Notes under the pieces: generated by a model
Seen by the model: the letters and a program-made list of their open reading frames with translations, nothing else
Told to the model about the DNA's origin: nothing
The model's database searches: none
Translations under genes and position numbers: made by a program
Shown: positions 53,426-62,768 of the stretch, piece by piece
How positions within the stretch are numbered: position 1 is the first letter of the stretch
Layout: the number at the start of each line of letters is the position of its first letter
From: Dechloromonas sp. HYN0024
GTDB taxonomy: Bacteria > Pseudomonadota > Gammaproteobacteria > Burkholderiales > Rhodocyclaceae
Direction: 5' to 3'
Assembly: GCF_003441615.1 (NCBI RefSeq)
Contig: NZ_CP031842.1
Span: 3,170,001 to 3,234,000 of the forward strand
Length of the DNA stretch: 64,000 nt

Positions 53426-55201
53426 CTAACCGGCCGAGTCTTTTCCCGTTCCCGAGAGCAGCGCGCACAGCGTCTGTCGCAAGCGCCACGGGCGAACCGG
53501 CTTGTGCAACAGGACCAACCCGCTCTCTGCTGCAGCCTGCATGGCACCTTCACTGGTATCGCCAGTCATCAGCAGCGCCGGGAGATTTGGGCCAAGGTGG
53601 GCGCGCAGATAACCGACGACATCGATGCCGCTTTCGGTCTCCGACAAGCCGAAATCCGAAATAATCGCATCGACTTCGACCCCCAGTTCCTCGATCTGGG
53701 CCAGGACACTAGCACCGGAATCGCCGGAAATGACGGCGCACCCCCAGTTTTCCAGCAGTGAATGCAAGCCGTCACGGATCAAGGTTTCGTTTTCGACAAC
53801 GACAATCCGCCGGTTATCCAGGTCATAGGGCGAAATGCCATCAGCACTGGTGCGCAGGGGGCGTTTCGATGGGGCAGCATCACTGATCGGCAGACTGATG
53901 GCAAAGCACGATCCGCGCTTGGGAACCGAGCGAACGGAGACTTCTGCATCAAGCAAGCGGGCAGCACGGTCAACAATGGCCAGCCCAAGCCCCAGTCCCT
54001 GTTGCCGATCCCGGTGCTGATTACCGACCTGGACGAACTCCTCGAAAATGTTGTCCTGATCGGCTTCGCTGATCCCGATCCCGGTGTCCCACACTTCGAT
54101 ATGGAGATTCTGCCCACGCCGCCGACAGCCGATCAGCACCTTGCCAGTCGGCGTATATTGCAGGGCGTTTGACAGAAAATTCCGCAAAATGCGACCGAGC
54201 AGCATGGCATCGGTATCCACACACAGCCGACAGCCGACCACGCGCAGCTCCAGTCCCTTGCGTTCAGCCAGAGGGCCATATTCACGCTGCAGATCGTTTA
54301 ACAAGTCGCCGACCGACAGCACTGCGTGCTGCGGCTTGAGCGTACTGGCATCGAGCCGGGAAACATCGAGCAGCGCACTGAGCAGACCCGAAACGGCGCC
54401 AACCGCCTGCTGTGCCTTGGCGAAATATTCTTCGCCCTTGGCTGTCAGCGTCATTTCCGGCCGCAGCAGTTCCTGAAACAAGGCGATAGCCTGCACCGGC
54501 TGACGCAGGTCATGGCTCGCCGAGGCAAGAAACTTCGCTTTTGCCTTTCCCGCCTCTTCGGCAATCTGTCGCTGGTGCGCCAGTTCCCGGGCAAGAAATT
54601 CGTTCTTGAACCGCAGATGCAACGATTCGTTGAATGCGGCATGACGCTTGCCGCCCTGCCAGAGCAGGACGGGCACGAAAATACCCAGCATGAGGCCGAG
54701 AATCAGGTGCAGCTGATCGCCAGCCAAAAGGTACCAGAGCGCCAGCGGTATCAAGGAGGTACAAATGAAGGCGCGCGACGGACGAAAATAGGCAAACCCC
54801 TCGGAGGCCGCTGCCGATGCGGAAATGGCGGCGACAGTCAGGATGAAAAACTGGTACGGCAAGGGTAAATGGGCGGTCATCGCCGTGTTGGCGAAACCCC
54901 AGGCCGTGCCGTTGAGGGCGGCGCCCAGAGTCTGGCCCAGGCCCCACTGGGCAGAGGTTCGGCTGGATGGGGCACGATGATAGGCAACTATCCCCCGGGC
55001 TCGCCAGACAGTAACGCCACCGGCCAGCGCCAGTGCGGGCCCCCAGGTCCACCATGGCACAAGGCTTTCGACCAGCAAGGCGAGCAGGCACAGAATGACA
55101 ATGCCGGCCAGATTCTGGGCATTGGTTTCGCGGAAAAAGGCCTTGATCTGCTCAGCAGCAATGGCATCGGCTGTTGCCATCGAGTGAAATTCATTGGGCA
55201 T
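53426..55201 (-). CDS. Membrane hybrid sensor histidine kinase with C-terminal receiver
   Basis: 591 residues. An N-terminal block of about six membrane helices (about 20-180) is followed by HisKA with FLASASHDLRQPVQAIALF (His near 230), HATPase_c with DTGIGISEADQDNIFEEFVQ and GLGLAIVDRAARLL, and a receiver domain from about 465 (VVENETLIRDGLHSLLENWG, phospho-Asp in IISDFGLSETESGIDV, Lys in LLHKPVRPW). The DLRQP version of the H-box is typical of this subgroup. The response partner is not adjacent. It is divergent from the NodJ-like permease. Confidence 0.92.
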   Translation of the reverse strand: MPNEFHSMATADAIAAEQIKAFFRETNAQNLAGIVILCLLALLVESLVPWWTWGPALALAGGVTVWRARGIVAYHRAPSSRTSAQWGLGQTLGAALNGTAWGFANTAMTAHLPLPYQFFILTVAAISASAAASEGFAYFRPSRAFICTSLIPLALWYLLAGDQLHLILGLMLGIFVPVLLWQGGKRHAAFNESLHLRFKNEFLARELAHQRQIAEEAGKAKAKFLASASHDLRQPVQAIALFQELLRPEMTLTAKGEEYFAKAQQAVGAVSGLLSALLDVSRLDASTLKPQHAVLSVGDLLNDLQREYGPLAERKGLELRVVGCRLCVDTDAMLLGRILRNFLSNALQYTPTGKVLIGCRRRGQNLHIEVWDTGIGISEADQDNIFEEFVQVGNQHRDRQQGLGLGLAIVDRAARLLDAEVSVRSVPKRGSCFAISLPISDAAPSKRPLRTSADGISPYDLDNRRIVVVENETLIRDGLHSLLENWGCAVISGDSGASVLAQIEELGVEVDAIISDFGLSETESGIDVVGYLRAHLGPNLPALLMTGDTSEGAMQAAAESGLVLLHKPVRPWRLRQTLCALLSGTGKDSAG

Positions 55202-55281
55202 GTGACCGATTATCTATCATCGTGCCAATGATGCAAGCCGGCTGGCGGTAAAATGCCCCCTTGTCGACCTTTATCGCGCCC

Positions 55282-56052
55282 ATGTCCCGCACTTTTGCCG
55301 AACCCGGCTTTTTCCCCGTCTGGCGTCGCAATTTTCTTGTCTGGCGCAAGCTCGCCCTGCCGTCGATTCTCGGCAACCTGGCTGACCCGCTGATCTATAT
55401 GCTCGGCCTGGGCTACGGCCTGGGAGCCATGCTCCCCAGTATCGAGGGTCAGCCTTACATCGCCTTCCTGGCAGCCGGCTCTGTCTGCGCCTCGACGATG
55501 AACGCGGCGACCTTCGAGGCACTGTACTCGGCCTTTTCCCGCATGCACGTCCAGAAAACCTGGGAAGCCATCCTCAATACGCCGCTTGGCCTCGCTGATG
55601 TCGTCGCCGGAGAATTGTTCTGGGCAGCCACCAAATCGCTGTTTTCCGGTGCCGCCATCCTCGTCGTCATTACCGCCATGGGCCTGACCCACGGCCCGCT
55701 CATGCTCTGGGCGCTACCGGCCATCGTCCTGACCGGCCTGGCCTTTGCCGCGCTCGGCCTGATCTGGAACGCGCTGGCCCCGTCCTACGATTTCTTCATG
55801 TACTACTTCACCCTGTTCATCACCCCGATGACCCTTATTTCCGGCGTGTTCTTCCCGACTGACCAGCTCCCCGCATGGCTCGCCATGATCGGTGCCTGGC
55901 TGCCGCTGGCCCAGGGTGTCGCCTTGGTCCGCCCGCTACTGGCCGGCCAGGTACCTGCCAACGCCCTGATCCACGTCCTGGCCCTGCTGGTTACCGCGGC
56001 AATTGCCTTCAGTATCGCCTTGCATCTAACCCGTCGGCGACTGCTCAAGTAA
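55282..56052 (+). CDS. ABC-2 type permease, NodJ-like
   Basis: 256 residues with six membrane helices and the NodJ pattern: VWRRNFLVWRKLALPSILGN, DPLIYMLGLGYGLGAML, FLAAGSVCASTMNAATFEAL, and LISGVFFPTDQLPAWLAMIG. It should pair with the NodI-like ATPase at 48558, although six kilobases and four unrelated genes separate them. I chose ATG 55282; an in-frame TTG at 55261 is possible. The next gene cutA follows by 9 bases. Confidence 0.92.
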   Translation: MSRTFAEPGFFPVWRRNFLVWRKLALPSILGNLADPLIYMLGLGYGLGAMLPSIEGQPYIAFLAAGSVCASTMNAATFEALYSAFSRMHVQKTWEAILNTPLGLADVVAGELFWAATKSLFSGAAILVVITAMGLTHGPLMLWALPAIVLTGLAFAALGLIWNALAPSYDFFMYYFTLFITPMTLISGVFFPTDQLPAWLAMIGAWLPLAQGVALVRPLLAGQVPANALIHVLALLVTAAIAFSIALHLTRRRLLK

Positions 56053-56061
56053 AATTGACCA

Positions 56062-56379
56062 ATGGAACCTTTGCTCGTCATCACCAACTGCCCCGATGAA
56101 CAATCGGCCAACGCCATCGCGCTTGCCACCGTCGATGAGGGACTGGCTGCCTGCGTTAACATTTTGCCGCGCATCCAGTCGGTCTACCGCTGGCAGGGAA
56201 AGGTCGAGTCGGCCACCGAAGTACCGCTTTTTTTCAAGTCGACAGCCGCCAACTACCCGGCGCTTGAAGCCAGAATCCGCCAACTCCATCCCTATGAACT
56301 GCCTGAAATAATTGCCCTGCCAGTTAGCCACGGCTTGCCTGCCTATCTGAACTGGATGGCGGCGGAAACGATCCAATGA
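56062..56379 (+). CDS. cutA: Divalent-cation tolerance protein CutA
   Basis: 105 residues of the CutA1 family, small trimeric PII-like proteins linked to copper tolerance and thought to be signal or metal binders. Family patterns are NCPDEQSANAIALATVDEGLA, CVNILPRIQSVYRWQGKVES, and FFKSTAANYPALEARIRQLH. The stop overlaps the dsbD start (ATGA), a common cutA-dsbD arrangement. Confidence 0.95.
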   Translation: MEPLLVITNCPDEQSANAIALATVDEGLAACVNILPRIQSVYRWQGKVESATEVPLFFKSTAANYPALEARIRQLHPYELPEIIALPVSHGLPAYLNWMAAETIQ

Positions 56380-58132
56380 CCATGCGCCTCTTATTCCTCA
56401 TCTTTTCCCTGTTCATCGGACTCGTCCAGGCCGAGGAATTCCTTGATCCGGCCGTTGCCTTCAAGCCATCGGTCAAAGCCCTTGATGGCCAGACCCTCGA
56501 AGTCAGCTACGAGATCGCCAAGGGCTATTACCTCTACCGCGACAAGTTCCGCTTTGCCGTCGAAGGCGATGCGGCCACGCTTGGCACACCGTCCTTGCCC
56601 AAGGGCAAGGAACATAACGACGAGAATTTCGGCAAGGTCGAGGTGTATTACAAGGCCGTCGCCATCCGCATTCCTGTCGTGCGCACCAGTTCCGGTCCGC
56701 TCCCCCTGAAACTCCGTGTCACCGGGCAAGGCTGTGCCGATGCCGGTGTTTGCTACCCTCCGCAAACTCAAACCCTCAGTGTCGATCTGCCCGATCCGGC
56801 CAGCGCACCGCCCGGCCAAGCAGCGGGCACTGGCGATGAGAGCGGCCAGATCGCCTCAACCCTCAAACACGCCGGTTTCTGGACCAGCCTCGCCTTCTTC
56901 TTTGTAGCCGGCCTCGGCCTGTCGCTGACGCCTTGCGTTTTCCCGATGATCCCCATTCTTTCCGGCATCATTGCCGGACAGGGCCACAAGAATTCCCACG
57001 CCCGCGGTTTTGCCCTCTCACTGGCCTACGTACTCGGCATGGCGGTGACCTATGCTGCCGCCGGAGTCGCCGCCGGCATGACCGGTACGCTGCTTTCCGC
57101 GGCCCTGCAAAACCCGTTGGTGCTAGGCAGCTTCGCACTGGTTTTTGTCGTCCTCTCGTTCTCGATGTTCGGCTTCTACGAACTGCAGTTGCCAACGGCG
57201 CTGCAAAGCAAGCTGTCGGAAGAATCCGGCCACCTTCAGGGGGGCGCGGCATTGGCGTTTTCCTGATGGGTGCCTTGTCAGCCCTGATCGTCGGCCCCTG
57301 CGTTGCTGCACCGCTGGCTGGCGCACTGCTCTATATCGGCCAGACCGGTGATGCCGTTTTCGGCGGCACGGCGCTGTTCGTCATGGCGCTCGGCATGGGT
57401 GCGCCGCTGATTGCAGTCGGCATTGCCGGCGGGTCCCTGCTGCCCAAAACCGGTCCCTGGATGGAAGGGGTCAAGAAGGCCTTCGGCGTACTTTTGCTGG
57501 CCACTGCCGTCTGGCTCCTCGCGCCGGTTATCCCGCCGGTTGTCAGCATGCTGGCCTGGGCGATGCTGCTCATCATCCCCGCCATCTACCTGCATGCCCT
57601 TGACCCACTGCCACCCCACGCCAAAGGTTGGCAGCGCTTCTGGAAGGGTATTGGCATTGTCATGCTGCTAACCGGTGCGGCATTGCTCATCGGCACCCTG
57701 GCGGGTGGCCGCGACCCGTTGCAACCGCTGGCCGGGTTGCGCGGCCAGGCAGTGGCTGCCCAAGAAAAGCGATTGCCGTTCGAACGGGTTGCCTCGGTTG
57801 GCGAACTTGAGACGAAAATCAAGGCCGCCGGGCGCCCGGTGATGCTCGATTTTTATGCCGACTGGTGTGTTTCGTGCAAGGAAATGGAGCGGTTTACCTT
57901 CGCCGATCCGACCGTCCAGGCAAAACTATCAGACTTCAAGCTGCTTCAGGCCGATGTCACTGCCAACTCGGAAGACGACAAGGCCTTACTCGCCAAATTC
58001 AGTCTCTTCGGCCCGCCTGGCATCATTTTCTACGATGCCGGGGGCCAGGAAATGAAATCCGTCCGCATCGTTGGTTTTCAGGATACGGCCCAGTTCTTGA
58101 AAACCCTGCAGCAACTCGGAAATAACAGCTAG
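56376..58132 (+). CDS. dsbD: Thiol:disulfide interchange protein DsbD, with an internal -1 frameshift
   Basis: Carries electrons from cytoplasmic thioredoxin to periplasmic DsbC/CcmG. A signal peptide (residues 1-19), the alpha domain with CADAGVCYPPQ, the TM beta domain with LTPCVFPMIPIL and GPCVAAPLAGALL, and the C-terminal thioredoxin-like gamma domain with DFYADWCVSCKEME are all present, but in two frames. The first frame (56376-57266) ends in TGA after GHLQGGAALAFS. The rest continues in the -1 frame from a run of six G at 57239-57244. The first-frame TGA overlaps an ATG of the second frame at 57266 (TGATG). Either a one-base loss in the G-run (real or a sequencing artefact), programmed frameshifting, or a two-part protein would explain this. 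Confidence 0.85.
57239..57245 (+). other. Slippery G-run at the dsbD frameshift
   Basis: GGGGGGC fits the X XXY YYZ slippery heptamer in the zero frame (..G GGG GGC). A -1 slip here puts the ribosome in the frame that encodes the rest of DsbD. A homopolymer sequencing or assembly error (six G instead of seven) gives the same picture. Confidence 0.6.
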
Positions 58133-58791
58133 ATTTGTCCTGCCGGTGCGTAACGCAAGGACAAAACCGCAAACACGACACCAACCGCAGTCCCGGCCAG
58201 AACATCAATCGCCACATGCTGACAGGTGGCCATCGTAGACCATAGAATGGCCAGACAGTACGCAGCGCTCAGCCAGCGCGCCAGTCGCGGAACTCCGATA
58301 GCGGCAAACACCCGGTCAAGCCAGAAGGCTGAAAAGACGGCTGATGCCACATGCAGGGAAGGGCAGGCGTTGCCAGCCGCATCCGTATCCTTGATGAAGG
58401 CTATTGAGGGGTAGAGGCTCCAGTCGATGACGGCGGGTGGCACCCCCGTTGGCAACAACCAGAAAATACCCAGGCAGAGCAGGCACATGGCCGCCATCCA
58501 TTGGCTATAGACTGCCAGCATCCGGGTATTGCCAAGCAGGGCCGGGGGCAGCGACACATAGACCCACAGCGAGGCATATACGGAGAAGGCGAGCGGCGTG
58601 AATGGAATCCATGCGTCAAGCCCGATCCGCGGCATGACCGTCGTCGCAAAGACGGGGTTGCGCAGTACCCAGAAGTATCCCCAGAAGAAAATGGCCATGA
58701 AGGCCATCGTGCCAACCGCCTTGAGCGGCCACAGGATGGCGATTCTGGATATGAGCTGCCGGATCCAGTGCGGTCTGGAAAACAGGTACAT
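58129..58791 (-). CDS. PAP2 family membrane phosphatase
   Basis: 220 residues from ATG 58791 (an ATG at 58851 would add 20 residues). Six membrane segments are visible. The PAP2 catalytic residues are in NACPSLHVASAVFSAF (SxH motif near residue 148) and CQHVAIDVLAGTAVG (HxxxD near residue 190). Such enzymes act on lipid phosphates or undecaprenyl pyrophosphate. The 3' end overlaps the end of dsbD by 4 bases; it is divergent from the aryl-polyene-type operon. Confidence 0.88.
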   Translation of the reverse strand: MYLFSRPHWIRQLISRIAILWPLKAVGTMAFMAIFFWGYFWVLRNPVFATTVMPRIGLDAWIPFTPLAFSVYASLWVYVSLPPALLGNTRMLAVYSQWMAAMCLLCLGIFWLLPTGVPPAVIDWSLYPSIAFIKDTDAAGNACPSLHVASAVFSAFWLDRVFAAIGVPRLARWLSAAYCLAILWSTMATCQHVAIDVLAGTAVGVVFAVLSLRYAPAGQI

Positions 58792-58883
58792 GAGAATTCG
58801 ATGATTTGCGGACAGCGAAAACCCTATGGTAACAACAGATGCCCCATGCATTGAGGAATCGTCGGACTGATAGGGTAAAACCT

Positions 58884-58911
58884 TTGGAAAACATGGGCAT
58901 TCAGCTAAAAT
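58884..58911 (+). promoter_or_regulatory. Possible promoter of the aryl-polyene-type operon
   Basis: TTGGAA (58884-58889) and TAAAAT (58906-58911) are spaced by 16 bases. The start would be about 2-3 bases before the ATG at 58921, giving a nearly leaderless mRNA. No other promoter is apparent in the 130-base divergent gap. Confidence 0.4.
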
Positions 58912-58920
58912 TGGCAGGCT

Positions 58921-59160
58921 ATGGAATCCATTGGCCTGATTCGTGATTTTCTCCAGGACCGTCTCGCCGTCGAGCCGGGCAATGTCGTTCCCGGCGCGGC
59001 CCTGGCGGAGCTTGGCGTCGACTCGCTGATGATGCTCGAATTGATGTTCGAATTCGAGGACCGCTACGGCATCAAGCTCTCCCGCGACCTGAAAACTCCC
59101 CGGACCGTTGGCGAGATGGTGACGCTGATGGACGGCCTGATCGCCAAGTCGAAGAGCTGA
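58921..59160 (+). CDS. Acyl carrier protein (first ACP of the cluster)
   Basis: 79 residues. The phosphopantetheine-attachment serine is in AELGVDSLMMLELMFEFED near residue 38. It is the first gene of a tight operon and would carry the growing polyene chain. The ketosynthase gene starts 3 bases after its stop. Two distinct ACPs, here and at 60434, are typical of aryl-polyene clusters. Confidence 0.92.
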   Translation: MESIGLIRDFLQDRLAVEPGNVVPGAALAELGVDSLMMLELMFEFEDRYGIKLSRDLKTPRTVGEMVTLMDGLIAKSKS

Positions 59161-59163
59161 GCC

Positions 59164-60414
59164 ATGAGCCAGCGACGGGTGGCGATTACTGGCCTCGGGC
59201 TGGTCAGTCCTTATGGCGGCGACCTCACTGATTTCTTCACACGCCTGTGTGCCGGCGAATCGGCCGTCGGCTACCTGCTGACCGACGACGTGCCGCGGCC
59301 GCTGTCGATGCCTTTCGTCACGTGTCCCGGTTTCGACCCCGATACCGTGCTCGGCAAACCGCAGGCCAGCATGATGGACCGTTTCGCACAGTTCGGCTTG
59401 GCTGCCGCCTTCAACGCCTGGGATGATGCCGACCTGTCGCGTCAGCCCGGCGACGAATGCCGTAGCGACTGGGGTGTGGCCTGGGGCACCGCACTCGGCG
59501 GCACGATGGCCTATGAGAAAGGCTACCGCGAACTCTGGCAGCGCGGCCGCGAAAGACTGTCGCCACTGACCGTCGTTCTCGGCATGAACAATGGCGCCAA
59601 CGCCCATATGTCGATCCAGTTTGGCCTGGGCGGCGTCAGCATGAGCCACACCGTAGCCTGCGCCTCATCGGCCATTGCCATTGGCGAAGCCTTCCGCCGC
59701 GTCCGCAGCGGCGAAGCAACGGTGATGCTGACGGGCGGCTCGGATGTACCGCAGGCTTATGGCGTTGCCCGCGCCTGGGAAGCCTTGCGTGTCATGGCGC
59801 CGGGCAACAGCGAAACGTCGCCATCGGCCTGCCGGCCGTTCTCGGCTGATCGGCGGGGCCTGGTTCTCGGCGAGGGCGGGGCGGCACTGGTCCTCGAAGA
59901 CTGGGATCATGCCACCGCCCGCGGTGCTCGCATCCACGGGGAGATCGTCGGCTACGGCACGACCTGCGACCATACCCATCTGGTCCGCCCGGAAGCCGAC
60001 GGGCAGATTCGCGCCATCCGGCTAACCCTGGCCGATGCCGGACTGGAGGCCAGCGATATTGATTACGTCAACGCCCACGGCACGGCAACCGCCGAAGGGG
60101 ACCCGGTCGAAATAGCGGCACTCAAGGCGGTTTTCGGTGACCGCGCTGCAACACTAGCCGTCAGCGCCACCAAATCGATGCACGGGCATCTGCTCGGTGC
60201 TTCGGCCGCCATCGAAGCCATCGTCACAGTGCTCGCCCTGCGCCAGCAGAGCATCCCGCCCACCGCCCATCTCGACCAGCTCGACCCGGCCTGTGCCGGG
60301 GTTGACCATGTCACCGCAGCACGGCACAGCCAGCCCCTGCGCGCCGCACTCTCCAATTCCTTCGCTTTCGGTGGCAGCAACGCGGTCCTCGCGTTCCGTG
60401 CTGTCAACGAGTAA
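59164..60414 (+). CDS. Beta-ketoacyl-ACP synthase (FabF-like)
   Basis: 416 residues with the intact catalytic triad: Cys in HTVACASSAIAIGEAF near 166, His in VNAHGTATAEGDPVE near 303, and His in KSMHGHLLGASAAIEA near 340. It condenses malonyl-ACP with an acyl or aryl-polyenoyl chain. Because the active-site Cys is present it is not a chain-length factor. A partner ketosynthase would be expected in the part of the cluster beyond the window. Confidence 0.94.
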   Translation: MSQRRVAITGLGLVSPYGGDLTDFFTRLCAGESAVGYLLTDDVPRPLSMPFVTCPGFDPDTVLGKPQASMMDRFAQFGLAAAFNAWDDADLSRQPGDECRSDWGVAWGTALGGTMAYEKGYRELWQRGRERLSPLTVVLGMNNGANAHMSIQFGLGGVSMSHTVACASSAIAIGEAFRRVRSGEATVMLTGGSDVPQAYGVARAWEALRVMAPGNSETSPSACRPFSADRRGLVLGEGGAALVLEDWDHATARGARIHGEIVGYGTTCDHTHLVRPEADGQIRAIRLTLADAGLEASDIDYVNAHGTATAEGDPVEIAALKAVFGDRAATLAVSATKSMHGHLLGASAAIEAIVTVLALRQQSIPPTAHLDQLDPACAGVDHVTAARHSQPLRAALSNSFAFGGSNAVLAFRAVNE

Positions 60415-60433
60415 CCCCAACGGATGCCCCGCC

Positions 60434-60718
60434 ATGTCTGACGCCATTTCTCCCGAAATCATCGAAGCCCTGTTGCCGGAAGTTGCCGAATTGATCGTTT
60501 CGGCGCTCAATCTCGACATGCCCGCCGCCGAAATCGAACCGGATGCCCCGCTGTTCGGCGAAGGCCTCGGCCTCGACTCGATTGACGTGCTCGAAATCGC
60601 CCTGGTCATTTCAAAAAAATACGGTTTCCAGCTTAAATCCGACAACGAGGACAACCTGCGCATCTTCTCCTCGCTGCGCGCCCTGTCCGGGCACATCGCC
60701 AGCCAGCGGACCAAATGA
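60434..60718 (+). CDS. Second acyl carrier protein
   Basis: 94 residues from ATG 60434. The attachment serine is in FGEGLGLDSIDVLEIALVI near residue 46. It is longer and more acidic at the N-terminus than the first ACP, and both differ in the helix II recognition region. The stop overlaps the next gene (ATGA). Confidence 0.92.
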   Translation: MSDAISPEIIEALLPEVAELIVSALNLDMPAAEIEPDAPLFGEGLGLDSIDVLEIALVISKKYGFQLKSDNEDNLRIFSSLRALSGHIASQRTK

Positions 60719-61410
60719 CCCTTTCCCCGGCCCCGCTGCTGCGCGGCCTGGCCGTGGTCGTCTTTATCACCATCTGGGCTGTCCTTGCCCATATCAGCAG
60801 CGCCGGCGAAGGCACGCCCGATCTCTCGGTCATGATCGCCCTGGCCCCGATCCTTGCAGCACTCAGCCTGCTCCTCTGGCGCAACCACCATCCACTGCGG
60901 ACTGGTGCCGCTGTGGTCGTCCTGCTCGGTTGCCTGGCCTGGCTGTGGCCCATCTTGCGCAATAACATTGCGCTGCTTTTTTTCATCCAGCACATCGGCA
61001 CCAATCTGGCGCTCGCCACCCTGTTCGGGCGCAGCCTGCTTGGCGATGGTGAAGCCCTCATCACCCAACTAGCGCGTGCCGTCCACGATGGTGATCTGTC
61101 CGAACTTAAACGCCGCCACACCCGTCAGGCGACCCTGGCCTGGACGCTGTTTTTCCTGACCAATGCACTGATCTCGGCAATCCTCTGGCTATTTGCCCCA
61201 GCCACCGTTTGGTCGGTTTTCGCCAACCTGCTGTCGGCACCCCTGCTTGCCGCCATGTTCATCGGCGAACACCTCTGGCGGCTGCAGGTGCTACCGCCGG
61301 AAGAGCGACCGAGCTTCGCTCAGGTCATCGGTGCCTACCGCATGCGCAACAAGCTGCGCGACGCGGAGGCACGGATCGATACGCCCAGTCAGCCGGCCAA
61401 TCCATTATGA
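60715..61410 (+). CDS. COG4648-type membrane protein of aryl-polyene clusters
   Basis: 231 residues with about six membrane helices, a central cytoplasmic segment (HDGDLSELKRRHTRQATLAW near residues 124-143) and a basic C-terminus. It matches the COG4648 membrane protein that accompanies ACPs and an AMP ligase in aryl-polyene-type clusters. Function is unknown, perhaps anchoring the synthase to the membrane. Both ends overlap neighbours by ATGA. Confidence 0.85.
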   Translation: MTLSPAPLLRGLAVVVFITIWAVLAHISSAGEGTPDLSVMIALAPILAALSLLLWRNHHPLRTGAAVVVLLGCLAWLWPILRNNIALLFFIQHIGTNLALATLFGRSLLGDGEALITQLARAVHDGDLSELKRRHTRQATLAWTLFFLTNALISAILWLFAPATVWSVFANLLSAPLLAAMFIGEHLWRLQVLPPEERPSFAQVIGAYRMRNKLRDAEARIDTPSQPANPL

Positions 61411-62768
61411 CGGGCATCCCCCTGTTCGCCCACAGCAATCTCGATGCTGTCTTTGCCTGGAACACCGATGGACCAGTCAGCGTTGGCGACTATCTCGCCG
61501 ATGTTCGCTGGCTAAGCGAACAGTTGCCGGCAGCAGGGCATCTGCTCAACCTTTGTCATGACCGTTACCGCTTCGCCGTCGGCTTTGCCGCTGGCCTGCT
61601 TCGCGGCATGACCAGCCTGCAGCCATCATCCCAATCGGCCGAAACATTCACCCGACTGCAGGCAGAACACCCGGATCTGGTCTGTCTCTGTGACGGCCCC
61701 TCCGAGACGCTGGGCTTGCCACGCATCGACTTTCCGGCGATTCCGACTCTCCGGGTCAGGCCCCAAACTTCGCTGACTGGGGACCTCACCATCCCGCAGA
61801 TTTCAGCCGACCACCTCGCCGCCATTCTGTTCACCTCAGGTTCAACCGGCCTCCCGCAGGCGCAGCGCAAAACCTGGGGAAAACTGGTCGCCAACGGCTG
61901 CGCCGAAGCCATTGCCCTCGGCCTTGATCGCCAGCCACACGCCATCGTCGGCACGGTACCCGTTCAGCACAGTTACGGCTTCGAATCGACCTTTCTGCTC
62001 GCCCTCCATGGCGGCTGTGCCTTCTGGTCCGGCAAGCCGTTCTATCCCCAGGATATCGCCAGCGCCCTGGATGCCGTGCCACAGCCCCGCCTGCTAGTGA
62101 CAACGCCGTTTCACCTGTCGGCACTACTCTCCGCGGGCATCGATCTGCCGCCGGTCGACAAGCTGCTTTCTGCCACAGCGGCACTCTCCACCGCACTGGC
62201 CAGCGAAGCCGAAAGGCGAACCGGCGCGCCCATGCTGGAAATTTACGGGTCGACCGAATCGGGCCAGCTCGCCACCCGGCGGACCACCGAGGGCGCTGCC
62301 TGGACGCTGCTGCCGGGCGTCCGCCTGAGGCAGGATGGCGATGAAACAATCGCCTGCGATGGCCATGTCGAAGGCTGCGTCGCACTGTCCGACCTGATCG
62401 AACTCCTGCCTGACCGGCGCTTCCTGCTGCACGGTCGCCAAGCCGACCTCATCAACATCGCCGGCAAGCGAACCTCGCTGGCCTATCTGAATCATCAACT
62501 TGGCGCCATTCCGGGCGTCGTCGATGGCGCCTTCTTCCTGCCCGACGACGAAGATCCGGACGGCATCACCCGCCTCACCGCCTTCGTCGTCGCCCCCGAC
62601 CTCAGCGCCCGACAAGTCACTCTCGCACTGCGCCAGCGCATCGATGCGCTTTTCCTGCCCCGGCCGCTGGTCCTCGTCGATACACTGCCCCGCAACAGTA
62701 CGGGCAAGCTGCCGCGCAGCGAACTGCAGGCGCTCTATGCCGACAAGGTCAGCCATGACGGGCGCTGA
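61407..62768 (+). CDS. AMP-dependent acyl/aryl ligase
   Basis: 453 residues of the adenylate-forming family. The P-loop-like motif is ILFTSGSTGLPQAQRKTWGK near residue 142, and the A5-type motif is MLEIYGSTESGQ near 275, with a C-terminal RQADLINIAGKRTSLAYLNH and a final catalytic Lys in NSTGKLPRSEL. In related clusters it loads 4-hydroxybenzoate or a related aryl acid onto an ACP as the starter unit. It overlaps neighbours on both sides. Confidence 0.92.
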   Translation: MTGIPLFAHSNLDAVFAWNTDGPVSVGDYLADVRWLSEQLPAAGHLLNLCHDRYRFAVGFAAGLLRGMTSLQPSSQSAETFTRLQAEHPDLVCLCDGPSETLGLPRIDFPAIPTLRVRPQTSLTGDLTIPQISADHLAAILFTSGSTGLPQAQRKTWGKLVANGCAEAIALGLDRQPHAIVGTVPVQHSYGFESTFLLALHGGCAFWSGKPFYPQDIASALDAVPQPRLLVTTPFHLSALLSAGIDLPPVDKLLSATAALSTALASEAERRTGAPMLEIYGSTESGQLATRRTTEGAAWTLLPGVRLRQDGDETIACDGHVEGCVALSDLIELLPDRRFLLHGRQADLINIAGKRTSLAYLNHQLGAIPGVVDGAFFLPDDEDPDGITRLTAFVVAPDLSARQVTLALRQRIDALFLPRPLVLVDTLPRNSTGKLPRSELQALYADKVSHDGR

